DNA of 34,966 bases from Candidatus Wildermuthbacteria bacterium RIFCSPHIGHO2_02_FULL_45_25 (GCA_001823215.1 MHTV01000013.1:1-34966); one strand, 5' to 3'; positions 8,701-16,582 are shown, counted from the stretch's first letter. Made by a program: numbers and translations. Notes: generated by a model from the sequence alone, not told the origin.

Positions 8701-11065
8701 GTTCAAAAGACGTTTCCCCTTTATCGTCTGTTGTTACACTCATTTGTCGTACGGTGTGTTCCTCGGTCGAATAGTCGTAGATAGGGTACGTTGCCTTATT
8801 AATAATGTCGTATCTCGTGCCTATCTGCGTTTTCTTGAAGATCACTTCTTTAACCTCAACATTCACCGCGTTATTCGCAACCGCGGCGCCCAAATAATTA
8901 TTTTGAACCCAAAACGGCTGACCCGCTTGAATCTTCTCTAATGTAACTTCGCGCAATTTCAGATTGAACTTAGAACTATTGCTCCCTACCTGCTGATCTG
9001 CTTGCAGATCCATATTCGGTCCAAACACAAGCACCGACACGCTTTGAGCAATTTCTCCTTCCTCTGCCAACACCGGCGAAACTGTTATACGAAGATACTT
9101 TGGCCAATACGCGCTTGCGATATAATCGGTTTTCACGGTAAAGTTTCCTTCTCCATTTTCATCGAGTTGTACGCGCGAGCTAAGCGGACCGTTCAAATAC
9201 CCCGCGTATTTCATTTGTCCATTGGAAACCGGCGTGCCGTCAAAAAATTCTCCGCGCACCTTCATATTCACGGAATCTCCCGCGAAGATCGCATTTTTAT
9301 CTGGCGTTAGCGTCAAGCGATACGCAGGCGCAACATACGTTTCCACGCTGACATTTTCAGAAACAATAATCTCATCCCCTCTCTTCATGCTCAATTGATA
9401 CAACCCCGGCTTTAATCCGGAAAAATTCATCTCGCCTGTGAGCGTGTAAAAATCGCTTACCTTTGCCTTTGTTTGCGCATACACCGTTACGTCATCTCTC
9501 GACGTGCCGTACCAAAAAGGAGTGGAAAGTTGCATTGTAATTTCTTCCCCTTTCACGTCCGAGCCGTTTCTTTGCTTCATCACGCCCCAAAACCTCAATG
9601 TGTCATCTGGCTGATACACCGTCTTATCCAAAGATAGATAATCCCACCATTGATCAGGAGAATTTATTTTATAAAACCCTCCATATCGAGATTCAATCGG
9701 GATTGCCAATTCCTTGCCCTGCGCTTTGACGATATAAAAAAATGCGGGCTCCTTCCAATAAGAGTAAGCGTCATCGCGAGCAGAAACAAGATCTGCGGGA
9801 GTTTCAAATTGAGCTACTCCATCGGCATTTGTCTTTCCAATTTCACGACCCTCAAAACTTACATGGGCATCGGCTTCTCTCTGCCCTCGTATCAATGAAC
9901 GCAACCAAATCAAACTTTGACTTCCGCTTACCGCCACATAGTTTGAAAAATTCGTGACCTGAAACCACGCCTGATGTGGTTTTTTATCCACTGTTATCGT
10001 TAGAACATAATATCCTTCATCAAACTTTTGCGGAATTCGAATAAACTTCACGTCCAACTGATTTTCCATGGAAACATTGCTTTCAAAAATTTTCTTTTCG
10101 TCCGGAGCTTCATACGGAACAAACCGATTAAATCGGGACCAGTTTGTTTGGAATCGCAAAGAACTTTTATACGACTCGACAAATTGGTTCACGGTATCAA
10201 AACGAGCTACATTCACTGATAATTGAGAAGCGTTCGGGACGTTGGAGGCATATACGGCAAACGCTGGTTCATTTGCCAAAGGAAATTCCCAAAACGTTTT
10301 ATCGAAGCCAAACTGCGCCATGGAATAACTCGGGCTTTCTGCTTCAGTTTCAAATTGAAAGACGTGATTTTCAGATAATGCGTCTTCACTACCTTCACTC
10401 TTCAGCCCCTTTTTCACGGTAACCGTGTATACTTTTTGAGGATCCAACGGACGGTTGGGAATAAACACGAGTACATTTCTGTGCTGTTCAAACTTTCCCT
10501 GAATTTGGGGAAAAAATTCCACGTAATCCTGCGGATGAATCAGCTTCTCTCGGTTAAACGTTATCTCAATGCCAGTTGGAACGGAAACTCCAGACCCCTT
10601 GTCTCGCGGAAGCGTTGAGATAACCTGAAAAGGAGCTTTCACCTGATACGCCCAGCTATATGTTTTTTCCGAGATAGGACTCTCGTCAATTTTAAACGTT
10701 ACAATCGCGTTCTCTGGCAGCTTCTCTTTCGGCTTAATCTCAAAACCTCCCAAAACCTTCTTAACCTCTATTTTCACATCGGGATCCAAGGATAAATATC
10801 TCTCAACTGCGCTCTCATCAATATCCGCCGCACTCTTTAAGGTAAAGGTTGTGGAAGGATGAATGCCAGCCGCATCCGCGACATCGGCACGAAGCTCGAA
10901 CTGCGAAAACGCGACTTTTTCTTTTTTTACAGCGCCAGACAATGCCAAACCTGCCCCGACAATCAGCGCAAAAGCAATCAGAACATTGAGATGTGGCCGA
11001 TCTTTAAAAAAATCGAAAATTTTTCTCATAGTTGAAACAGCAAAAGGATGACATATCTTCATCAT
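5747..11065 (-). CDS. Giant membrane-anchored alpha-2-macroglobulin-like protein with inserted Hint domain
   Basis: 1772 residues from the ATG at 11065. An in-frame ATG at 11029 (MRKIFDFF) is preferred if transcription starts at the extended -10 TGCTATGAT, which overlaps the first ATG. Residues about 26-45 are a single membrane anchor without lipobox. Residues about 144-240 resemble a Big_5/Ig-like domain; repeated MG-type beta domains follow to about 1010. Residues 1016-1143 are a Hint domain. Then comes the typical macroglobulin segment RGEFEDVAIYKSILTDSDG/ALPDNITSWRV (about 1152-1186), more MG domains, and an alpha-helical thioester-domain region. The thioester motif (usually GCxEQ) reads GGVRVDQ (about 1351-1357), so the thioester is lost, as in YfaS/MagD-type proteins. 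Besides a Cys near the N terminus, only Cys1016 and Cys1705/1729 are seen. It is coupled to the MEMO gene downstream; no pbpC is nearby. Confidence 0.85.
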   Translation of the reverse strand: MMKICHPFAVSTMRKIFDFFKDRPHLNVLIAFALIVGAGLALSGAVKKEKVAFSQFELRADVADAAGIHPSTTFTLKSAADIDESAVERYLSLDPDVKIEVKKVLGGFEIKPKEKLPENAIVTFKIDESPISEKTYSWAYQVKAPFQVISTLPRDKGSGVSVPTGIEITFNREKLIHPQDYVEFFPQIQGKFEQHRNVLVFIPNRPLDPQKVYTVTVKKGLKSEGSEDALSENHVFQFETEAESPSYSMAQFGFDKTFWEFPLANEPAFAVYASNVPNASQLSVNVARFDTVNQFVESYKSSLRFQTNWSRFNRFVPYEAPDEKKIFESNVSMENQLDVKFIRIPQKFDEGYYVLTITVDKKPHQAWFQVTNFSNYVAVSGSQSLIWLRSLIRGQREADAHVSFEGREIGKTNADGVAQFETPADLVSARDDAYSYWKEPAFFYIVKAQGKELAIPIESRYGGFYKINSPDQWWDYLSLDKTVYQPDDTLRFWGVMKQRNGSDVKGEEITMQLSTPFWYGTSRDDVTVYAQTKAKVSDFYTLTGEMNFSGLKPGLYQLSMKRGDEIIVSENVSVETYVAPAYRLTLTPDKNAIFAGDSVNMKVRGEFFDGTPVSNGQMKYAGYLNGPLSSRVQLDENGEGNFTVKTDYIASAYWPKYLRITVSPVLAEEGEIAQSVSVLVFGPNMDLQADQQVGSNSSKFNLKLREVTLEKIQAGQPFWVQNNYLGAAVANNAVNVEVKEVIFKKTQIGTRYDIINKATYPIYDYSTEEHTVRQMSVTTDDKGETSFEQKLEEDKTYKIIFTTRDTNGRAVEVQRYAFGYSRSPFSGYDTSGVALKNRDEEKKQYKLGEKISLELQDNAGNAVASSPRDFLFIRVVGGVHSYELADEPNYTDTFQDMYIPNVNVIGVWFSGKRFHDSWPMNLSFEAEEKRLQINVSKDKERYKPGEEVRLNIEVTDPNGNPKEAQVHIGALDEAVFTLNPTEKDITSALYNDVYVSLLTRSSHLTPLESGAELGGCFLSGTQILTPLGSKSIEDVHAGETILTKESEDSSALVEAKVARVTSHLVRGYVIVNDKLRVTENHRLYINGEWNKAGQLKIGDMLQNSMGKQVAVTSIQKVDEWVNVHNFEVEGNHTYFADTLYVHNEEKGGGEARGEFEDVAIYKSILTDSDGRANVSFALPDNITSWRVTLQAVSKDWLAGKTIEFVPVGLPLFVEASLNRTYLDGDKLIIRTRVFGTEEIQYPVTYRVESDTLPFKLLEKSGSRSEEFNLGQLSVGTHQIKVSANAGGFSDAIVKEIRVLDSYFTQSAAEYHQVSSSLEGIKGNEKGFTQLIFTSQERAIYYWPLLALAQSGGVRVDQVSSRYFGGLLLKKFFGEEQEDESPEFRAYQPGSGGIALLPYSDEDLRVSAQFADLMKEENIDISREMLKTYFTQSLNDRKADASRVVLALYGLAALKEPVLVSLQHIKDEKDLTLMDKAYIALALDTIGAKEEARAYYQEHLKQKLVSKSPYFFVEELKSADENIILTALLAQLAGSLQEPEAEGLASYVFEQQPKEKLINFELLGYLKAVLPRLKGEDVSFAYRTKDRADSHTLKAGESVRLAMAPEELQTLRFENVSGRVDVVSRYDQAVDPEELAMDESLRVTRRYVVNGMPTTEFKEGDIVKIELSDSFGLGALKGRYQVIDHLPSGLRAVTRLNVIQSKEGDCVRYPARIEDQTVTFLDWNPKFGSCSALSYYARVVTKGEYEAEPVLIQSAKSSQSLNVSAPDRISIRE
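7637..8020 (-). other. Hint (intein/Hedgehog) domain inside the macroglobulin gene
   Basis: Residues 1016-1143 (128 residues) form a complete mini-Hint domain without endonuclease. It starts at Cys1016 in GGCFLSGTQILTPLGSKSIE, has block B TENH (the TxxH motif) in RVTENHRLYI, then WNKAGQLKIGDML, and ends FEVEGNHTYFADTLYVHN with the terminal His-Asn. The next residue is Glu, not Cys/Ser/Thr, so canonical splicing is unlikely; N- and C-terminal cleavage, as in bacterial intein-like domains, remains possible. The flanks (ELGG before, EEKGGGEARGEF after) are the glycine-rich linker where bacterial macroglobulins carry their bait region. The insertion is in frame. Confidence 0.85.
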
Positions 11066-11125
11066 AGCACAAGAATATCGTCACACCCCTCAAAACCAAA
11101 ATAGGTGGACTATTTTTTGAACATA

Positions 11126-12505
11126 TCATTTCTCCATAGAAACTACTTTCACCTGCGTAAGCTCGTGGAATCCGAATTTCCCATGTTCTCGGCCAATGCC
11201 TGATTTCTTATATCCGCCGAACGGATTGCATGGCTTTACATAGCTGATATTGTTTATGCTCACCATTCCAGATTGAAGTTGAGATGCAACTCGCAGAGCG
11301 GTTTCTTTGTTTGAGGTGAACACATACGCGCCAAGCCCGTACGCAGTATCGTTTGCCAGCTCAATAGCTTCTTCTTCGGTCTTAAACGAAACAAGAGGAA
11401 GCACAGGCCCAAACACTTCTTCTTTCCATACTCTCATATCCTTGGTTATCTGCGTAAGCAATGTTGGCTCGTAAAAAGCTCCTCCAAGATTTTCGAGCCG
11501 ATGCCCTCCAATAACTATCTCTGCTTTCTTGTCTAAAGCGTCTTTCACTTGTGCCTCCAGTAACTCAAGTTGACGGCTTGCCACCAACGGGCCAATATCC
11601 GTACTTTCTTCTTCGGGGTTGCCGACTTTCACCGATTTGAGTTTATTTTTCAGTTTCTCCACTACTTCTTCAAATCTGCTTTCATGAACCAACAAGCGTT
11701 TCATTGCGTCGCACATCTGGCCGCAATTGGTAAACCGACTCGCATACATTGTTTCTAGCACATCATCCAGTTTGGCGTCTTCAAAGATTATTCCCGGAGC
11801 TGAACCTCCCAATTCCATCACGATTTTCATCATCCGCTCTGCGTCTGCCACTACTTTATACAGAGCATGGCCAACTTTTGTGCTTCCGGTAAAACTGATA
11901 AGATCAATACTTTCGCGAGCAAGCATATTACCAATATCCCCTCCGCCGTATACTTCCGAAAATACCCCATCTGGCAAACCTGCTTGCGCGATAATTTCCT
12001 CAATCAGTTTTCCGCACAGAGCAGTTTCTTGCGAATCCTTAAAAACAATCGTATTGCCGACAATAAGATTTTGCCCCGCTCCCCAAACAAAATTAGATAA
12101 AGGAAAATTCCACGGCACAATCACAGCCACCACGCCAATTGGTTCGTAGAAAATCTGATCAATGCTTTTTTCATCCTCATAAGTGATTTCCGGAGACAAA
12201 TAGTTTTCCGCGTGTTCCAAATACCACTGGAAGTAAGAGATCGCATCTTTCACGTCAGCTCTGCTTTGAGAAATAGGCATACCCATTTCTCTCGTTGTCA
12301 AAAGCGCAAAATCTTCTTGTCGTTGAGAGAATCCATCAACAACTTTTTTGAGTAATTCCACCCTCTTTTGAACTCCAAGCGCGCTCCATCCGGGAAATGC
12401 TCTTCTTGCCCGCGCTACTTTCTCGTGAATCTCTTTCTGACTTGAAACAGCGACCTCGCCGAGAACTTCATTATTGGCTGGATTGATTGAGATTATTGTA
12501 TCCAT
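11126..12505 (-). CDS. NAD(P)-dependent aldehyde dehydrogenase (succinate-semialdehyde type)
   Basis: 459 residues, the usual length of the family. It oxidises an aldehyde to a carboxylate with NAD(P)+. Visible are the cofactor-site segment VVAVIVPWNFPLS, the Rossmann motif FTGSTKVG, the general base Glu in MELGGSAPGIIF, and the nucleophile Cys in FTNCGQMCDAMKR (the Cys after GQM). EEVFGPVLPL and NPFGGYKKSGIGRE close the domain. The motif pattern is closest to succinate-semialdehyde or lactaldehyde-type enzymes; the true substrate cannot be read from sequence. It begins 25 bases after the exported-protein gene upstream and ends 60 bases before the macroglobulin gene. AAGAG a few bases before the ATG is a weak ribosome site. 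Confidence 0.9.
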   Translation of the reverse strand: MDTIISINPANNEVLGEVAVSSQKEIHEKVARARRAFPGWSALGVQKRVELLKKVVDGFSQRQEDFALLTTREMGMPISQSRADVKDAISYFQWYLEHAENYLSPEITYEDEKSIDQIFYEPIGVVAVIVPWNFPLSNFVWGAGQNLIVGNTIVFKDSQETALCGKLIEEIIAQAGLPDGVFSEVYGGGDIGNMLARESIDLISFTGSTKVGHALYKVVADAERMMKIVMELGGSAPGIIFEDAKLDDVLETMYASRFTNCGQMCDAMKRLLVHESRFEEVVEKLKNKLKSVKVGNPEEESTDIGPLVASRQLELLEAQVKDALDKKAEIVIGGHRLENLGGAFYEPTLLTQITKDMRVWKEEVFGPVLPLVSFKTEEEAIELANDTAYGLGAYVFTSNKETALRVASQLQSGMVSINNISYVKPCNPFGGYKKSGIGREHGKFGFHELTQVKVVSMEK

Positions 12506-12530
12506 ATATTCTCTTTATCTTCCACAAGTA

Positions 12531-13511
12531 TTATTTCAAAATTTCAAGCCCTGTGCGGCTTTGCAGATGTCTCACAAGCATCTCAAGCCCTTCTCTGTTT
12601 TGATCCGCACTTCGATAGTTAGAATGCACAATTACAAGGATAGTTCCTTTCCCAAGATAACGCATAGCTAGGATATACTCACTTTCATCCACTTGAAAAT
12701 TAAGAGCTTCCCTCTCCAAATCCATCGCTGATTTGTACTCCACTGCGACTCCGGAAATGAAATCTGAAATACAAGGAGCAATCGCGCCCGAATCTTGGAA
12801 TTCACATCCTTTATCCCTCTTGCGTTCATACCCTACCCCATAAACCTTGTTAATACGAGATATATCCACATTACCATATAACTCTCGCCACACTTCTTTG
12901 TCTTCTATAAATCCCGGATTAGAAAATTCGTTATTCCCTTCTTCGTCAATCGCTAAAAGAAATCCTTCCGGCAATTCTGCTATTTGAGGCACAAACCAGC
13001 TCAAATCGTGGTCTGTTACAATAAACTCAAAGCGATATTCTTCCGGTAAAATTTGTTTCTGCGAATATGACACAGGGCTCACGCTTTTAAGCTCCACTTG
13101 CGCATCTGCAAACGAAACCGGATCTCCGAACGGTAAGACAACTTCTTCTCTTGCGCCGGCTGCCTCCAACTTTACGCGAACTCGAACAGTGCCAGCCCAG
13201 ACACATGTAACATCAACAGGACATCTGCTGTCTTCGATAACTTCGAGAGGGGTAACGGAAATTCCTTGCATGGTAATCTTTTCTTGAATACCGGCCGTGC
13301 CGGTATTTTCTGCATTGAGTGAAGGGCATAGCGCAAACTCGCAATTGGGACCCGTTCTTCCAACCGCGCTTCCATCGGGACATATCATTGCCTCCATTGT
13401 GCAACTCATTTCTTCTGGTTCCGTCTGCGTTCTCAAAAATACAAAAAAACTTGCGCCCAACACGCCAAATAGCAAAAGACCTATACATGCGACACTCTGA
13501 TATTTTTTCAT
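12531..13511 (-). CDS. Exported cysteine-motif protein of unknown function
   Basis: 326 residues. Residues about 8-27 are a hydrophobic signal/anchor (ACIGLLLFGVLGASFFVFL). Shortly after is a small cysteine module, CTMEAMICPDGSAVGRTGPN followed by CEFALCP, seen in many Patescibacteria exported proteins and superficially Kazal-like. Next is a beta domain with DSRCPVDVTCVWAGTVRVRV (about 94-113). The C-terminal 170 residues are soluble, with two further Cys (CEFQDSGAIAPC), and are not recognised. Extracellular or periplasm-like location with disulfides is likely. The gene starts 40 bases after the DoxX-like gene on the same strand and has no obvious ribosome site. Confidence 0.65.
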   Translation of the reverse strand: MKKYQSVACIGLLLFGVLGASFFVFLRTQTEPEEMSCTMEAMICPDGSAVGRTGPNCEFALCPSLNAENTGTAGIQEKITMQGISVTPLEVIEDSRCPVDVTCVWAGTVRVRVKLEAAGAREEVVLPFGDPVSFADAQVELKSVSPVSYSQKQILPEEYRFEFIVTDHDLSWFVPQIAELPEGFLLAIDEEGNNEFSNPGFIEDKEVWRELYGNVDISRINKVYGVGYERKRDKGCEFQDSGAIAPCISDFISGVAVEYKSAMDLEREALNFQVDESEYILAMRYLGKGTILVIVHSNYRSADQNREGLEMLVRHLQSRTGLEILK

Positions 13512-13550
13512 AATCTTGCTATTTTTTCGCGAGAAAGAAAATAATCTTCT

Positions 13551-13934
13551 TTAGGTAAACCACTCTCGCAACTTCTTAGGCCATGAGATGAGAAGCAACA
13601 ACGCCAATGGAGCTCCCCAGTTTGCCGAACGCTCAACAAAATCCCAGATTGATTCTCCCACAAGAGGCCGAAGCAGTGCCGTCCAAAAACCCCAGAGCGC
13701 CATCCAAAGCAAAGCAATCCGTATGGGTTTTACGAGAACAAGAATCGCCAAAGCAATATCGAGAATGCCAATCGCAAGGAGCAGCAACTTTGCTAATTCC
13801 TCATCAGTAATCCCAAAAACAGAGAACCATTCGATCCATGCTTGTTTGCCTTGGACTGCCAGAACCCCATGGCCGATAAATTCTCCTGCCACTGCGATGC
13901 GTAAAACCCACTGCGTAAGATGTAAATTTTTCAT
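13551..13934 (-). CDS. DoxX-like small integral membrane protein
   Basis: 127 residues from ATG 13934, with about four hydrophobic helices (around residues 8-25, 45-66, 70-88, 103-120). It resembles DoxX/DoxD-like quinone-linked membrane proteins: an N-terminal WVLRIAVAGEFIGHGVLAV helix and a GILDIALAILVLV helix. Function in this family is uncertain (thiosulfate:quinone chemistry or redox stress). The open frame extends upstream to 14057, but the ATG at 13934 has an extended -10 (TGGTATTAT) ending exactly 6 bases before it, which fixes this start as leaderless. Confidence 0.65.
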   Translation of the reverse strand: MKNLHLTQWVLRIAVAGEFIGHGVLAVQGKQAWIEWFSVFGITDEELAKLLLLAIGILDIALAILVLVKPIRIALLWMALWGFWTALLRPLVGESIWDFVERSANWGAPLALLLLISWPKKLREWFT

Positions 13935-13940
13935 ATACTT

Positions 13941-13949
13941 ATAATACCA
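13941..13949 (-). promoter_or_regulatory. Extended -10 promoter, leaderless start of the DoxX-like gene
   Basis: TATTAT (13941-13946) with the extended TG at 13948-13949 on the minus strand; six bases to the ATG. No good -35, as is usual for extended -10 promoters. Confidence 0.5.
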
Positions 13950-13983
13950 TAGAAGAGAATGTTCAGATAAAGCAAATGGTTCG

Positions 13984-14550
13984 CTAGTCAAGAATAATAA
14001 TGCTCGCAATAAAAAAGTAGATAAGCAAGCTGAATAGGTCCTGTATGATAGTGGCAACCGGGCCGCCGCCCAACGCGGGATCGGTATGCCGCTTGGAAAG
14101 CAAATTCGGAATCAGAACTGCAAGGAATGGAGCTAATGTAAGATTGATAAACATGGTGAACCCGACCGTCAGCCCGATTTCAAAAGAATGAAGCCAATAA
14201 GTAGCGAGCGCCCCCAGAACAGCGCCGGAAATAAAACCAAGACCGGCGCCAACCGCGCTCTCTTTGAGCATATACTTCACCACGCCGACCTTCTTTTTTG
14301 AGAGTACTCGCACGTAAATCGTTTCCGTTTGCGTTCCCACCGCATCGCTCAAATACACAATAATAGGAATAAAAAAAGCGAGACGCACGTCCGCCGAAAG
14401 AATTGCCTCATATTTGGAAACAATAAACGTCGTCAGCACCCCTCCTAAGAGCCCAATAAAAATCCATGGAATGCGCCGTTCAATCAAATGCTCAACGCTC
14501 TCTTGCGTAACATCTTCTTCCTGATATGTTTCGGGAAGTTTTTTGTCCAT
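13984..14550 (-). CDS. MgtE-type divalent cation transporter, membrane domain only
   Basis: 188 residues from ATG at 14550 (MDKKLPETYQ); an in-frame extension to 14766 overlaps fur and is not protein-like. Five hydrophobic helices follow a short cytosolic tail. The pattern FFIPIIVYLSDAVGTQTETI matches the MgtE helix signature (usually PLI..MGGNAGSQ), and DPALGGGPVATIIQDLFSLL matches the last helices with the pore-lining Asp. The N-domain and CBS domains that gate full-length MgtE (about 450 residues) are absent, so it resembles the half-size SLC41/MgtE-core proteins. It lies 72 bases downstream of fur on the same strand, so metal control of its expression is plausible but inferred. Confidence 0.75.
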   Translation of the reverse strand: MDKKLPETYQEEDVTQESVEHLIERRIPWIFIGLLGGVLTTFIVSKYEAILSADVRLAFFIPIIVYLSDAVGTQTETIYVRVLSKKKVGVVKYMLKESAVGAGLGFISGAVLGALATYWLHSFEIGLTVGFTMFINLTLAPFLAVLIPNLLSKRHTDPALGGGPVATIIQDLFSLLIYFFIASIIILD

Positions 14551-14621
14551 AATGCTCAATGATACTATTTTCCGGCGACTTACATTTCCTCGTTCAATGG
14601 GAGAAAGAATGTGTTCCGTTC

Positions 14622-15041
14622 TTATTGCCTGCAGTTCGAGCACAGACCAAAAAATTCCAAAGAATGTCCTGTAATCTGAAAACCTTTTCCCCTGGCAATT
14701 TTCTTCTCGACAACATCCAAATCCTGCTGCAAGTCCACATCCTCCGCGCGTTTGCACTGCACGCATACCACATGATGATGATGCTTTCCCACAATTTCGT
14801 ATCGTTTTTTCTTGTCTCCAAATTCCACCTCTTGGGCAATGTTTCGCCCCTTTAAGAAATCGAGCTCCCGATACACCGTGGTCTTGTTCACATCAAGTTT
14901 TCGCTTTTTGAGTTCCTCCCGAATTTCATCGGCAGAAAGCGGCGATTTGCTTGTTTCCAAAAGCTCAACTACCGCGCTTCGCACGTTTGTAATTCGGTGC
15001 CCTTGTTCTCGCAATACCGAAATAACAGACTCTTGCTTCAT
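14622..15041 (-). CDS. fur: Fur-family metal-dependent transcriptional regulator
   Basis: 139 residues, typical for Fur/Zur/PerR. The N-terminal winged helix carries QGHRITNVRSAVVELLE and the recognition-helix segment NKTTVYRELDFL. The dimer/metal domain has the HHHHVVCVQCKRAEDV motif (metal-binding His and the first CxxC) and a C-terminal CSNC (second zinc-site pair). Which metal or peroxide it senses cannot be told. The ATG lies exactly 6 bases after TAAGAT with a TTGACT -35 at optimal spacing, so it is very likely leaderless. The MgtE-like gene follows on the same strand. Confidence 0.88.
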   Translation of the reverse strand: MKQESVISVLREQGHRITNVRSAVVELLETSKSPLSADEIREELKKRKLDVNKTTVYRELDFLKGRNIAQEVEFGDKKKRYEIVGKHHHHVVCVQCKRAEDVDLQQDLDVVEKKIARGKGFQITGHSLEFFGLCSNCRQ

Positions 15042-15047
15042 ATCGCT

Positions 15048-15076
15048 ATCTTAATGCGCCTTGTCAGCGAAGTCAA
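15048..15076 (-). promoter_or_regulatory. fur promoter, leaderless
   Basis: TTGACT (15071-15076), 17-base spacer, TAAGAT (15048-15053), six bases, ATG. This is the clearest leaderless promoter in the window. Its -35 shares base 15076 with the terminator of the preceding gene. Confidence 0.7.
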
Positions 15077-15117
15077 AATAAGCGATTGGAAGAATCTGGT
15101 GACACAATCGCTTATTT
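15076..15117 (-). terminator. Terminator of the GIY-YIG gene, fused to the fur promoter
   Basis: AAATAAGCGATTG (15076-15088) pairs perfectly with CAATCGCTTATTT (15105-15117), 16-base loop. On the minus strand it starts right at the GIY-YIG stop codon and ends in TTATTTTGAC, whose last bases are the fur -35. Confidence 0.65.
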
Positions 15118-15422
15118 CATATATATTCTGAATTGCCCAACTTGATCAAATCGAGCTTCTTGGCGCGGCTCCAGCTTTTCATTTCCACTTCCCGGCTTCG
15201 GGCTTGCTTGAAGTCCGAACATACTTCTGAATATCGTAATACCACCGGTCTTCTCATCTTTGTGTAATGCGCGCCTCGTTTTGACTCGTTGTGTTCTTTG
15301 AGACGCTTGGCAAGATCATTGGTGCAACCCACATACAAAGTCTCATCCTTACACTCAAGAATATACACATAAAACGTCGCGCCCTCTGATTTGTTCCCTT
15401 GCTCTTTGTCCGTTACGTCCAT
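15117..15422 (-). CDS. GIY-YIG domain protein (UPF0213/YhbQ-like)
   Basis: About 101 residues from ATG 15422 (MDVTDKEQGN). The GIY-YIG nuclease core is visible: FYVYILECKDETLYVGCTND, then LAKRLKEHN, and the family's HYTKMRRPVVLRYSEV and the late Glu in REVEMKSWSRAKKLDLI. Single-domain members such as YhbQ/UPF0213 are small putative nucleases of uncertain role. An ATG four codons upstream (15434) exists, but it overlaps a TATGAT -10 box with TTTTGA 17 bases further up, so the promoter geometry (7 bases to ATG) favours 15422. Confidence 0.85.
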   Translation of the reverse strand: MDVTDKEQGNKSEGATFYVYILECKDETLYVGCTNDLAKRLKEHNESKRGAHYTKMRRPVVLRYSEVCSDFKQARSREVEMKSWSRAKKLDLIKLGNSEYI

Positions 15423-15429
15423 GTATCCA

Positions 15430-15458
15430 ATCATACTGTTTTTCGAGGATACTCAAAA
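15430..15458 (-). promoter_or_regulatory. Promoter of the GIY-YIG gene
   Basis: TTTTGA (15453-15458), 17-base spacer, TATGAT (15430-15435), then 7 bases to the ATG at 15422. Leaderless or nearly so. Confidence 0.5.
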
Positions 15459-15481
15459 GCGGAACCATCCTTTGCAATTTT

Positions 15482-16582
15482 TCATATTTGCGAAAGAGGA
15501 ATCTCCACGAAAAAGATAGTTCCGTTGGAACTCGCTGCCGGAGGACTTTGGAAAGAAACCTTCCAGCCAAGATAATCGCATATTGTTTTCACGATAAACA
15601 GCCCAAGACCTGTTCCTTTTTCTTTTACTTGTATTACATTCGATGCCCGGAAAAATTTTGAAAATATTCTTGCCTGATCCTGCGCTGGAATTGAAAACCC
15701 ATTATTTTCACAGGAGAAATGATACGAATTTTTTCCTTTTGCAAGCACAACCGCCACGCGCGGATCAGACACATCCGCATACTCTGCCGCATTGTCTAAT
15801 ACATTTTGAAATACCTGCCCGACAAGCGATCGGTTTGCCTTCAAGGGAAATTCTTGCGCATTTTTGCGAAACTGCAGATTCACATGCGTATGCCGCTTCT
15901 TCTCATCTGCCACGATCATCTCGATCTCCTTTTGAAGATCAAATGTTATGGGCGCCTTGTTGATATCTCCAACCTTTGCAAGAACCATCAAATCACCCAC
16001 TAAATCCAACAACGCATCATTTTGACGATAGAGATTTTCCAGAATATACCGATCTTTTTGCTTTGGCTGTTCCTCGTGCAGTAAAAAATCAAGCGCCCAT
16101 TTCATCGTTGCCAAAGGATTTTTCAATTGATGAGCGAGAATCGAGATAAACTCTTCTTTGAATTTTTCTTTTTCTTTTCGATCGCTGATATTCGGTTCAA
16201 TCGCAATAAAAAATTTTATTCCGTTTGCTTCGTCTAAAATCGGAGAAATATGAAGTTCCTGCCAATAGAGCGTTCCGTCTTTTCGTTTGTTTTGCACCTC
16301 TCCCACAAACGGCTGTTTTTCCACTTTGATTCTTTCCCACATTTTTTCATAAAATTCTTTCGTCATTTGCCCGCCCCAAAGATCCCCGGGATTCTTCCCA
16401 AGAGCTTCTCGTTCTGGAAATCCGGTTAGACCTTCCGCGGCTTTATTCATATACAGAATATTCCCGTTCTCGTCGGTTACCACCACATGATCTTGCAAAG
16501 CGTCCAACCCAACTTTCAGAGGTTCTAGCGCTTTTATGCGGGATAACAATTCATTTGATAAAAGAGGGCTTCGCACTGTCAT
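15482..16582 (-). CDS. PAS-domain sensor histidine kinase, soluble
   Basis: 366 residues without membrane segments. Residues about 20-135 are a PAS domain (DHVVVTDENGNILYMNKAAE, GKNPGDLWGG, then the PAC-like NKRKDGTLYWQELHISPI). The HisKA helix carries the phospho-acceptor His in SILAHQLKNPLATMKWALDF (about residue 155). The HATPase_c domain shows the N box QNVLDNAAEY, G1-like ENNGFSIPAQDQARIFSKFF and G2 GTGLGLFIVKTI. It should autophosphorylate on signals sensed in the cytoplasm. No response regulator is adjacent, so its partner is elsewhere. The ATG follows an extended -10 by exactly six bases. Confidence 0.9.
   Translation of the reverse strand: MTVRSPLLSNELLSRIKALEPLKVGLDALQDHVVVTDENGNILYMNKAAEGLTGFPEREALGKNPGDLWGGQMTKEFYEKMWERIKVEKQPFVGEVQNKRKDGTLYWQELHISPILDEANGIKFFIAIEPNISDRKEKEKFKEEFISILAHQLKNPLATMKWALDFLLHEEQPKQKDRYILENLYRQNDALLDLVGDLMVLAKVGDINKAPITFDLQKEIEMIVADEKKRHTHVNLQFRKNAQEFPLKANRSLVGQVFQNVLDNAAEYADVSDPRVAVVLAKGKNSYHFSCENNGFSIPAQDQARIFSKFFRASNVIQVKEKGTGLGLFIVKTICDYLGWKVSFQSPPAASSNGTIFFVEIPLSQI

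Noticed and set aside
13984-14766. Longer start for the MgtE-like gene
   Set aside because: The extra 72 residues overlap fur in another frame and are not protein-like.
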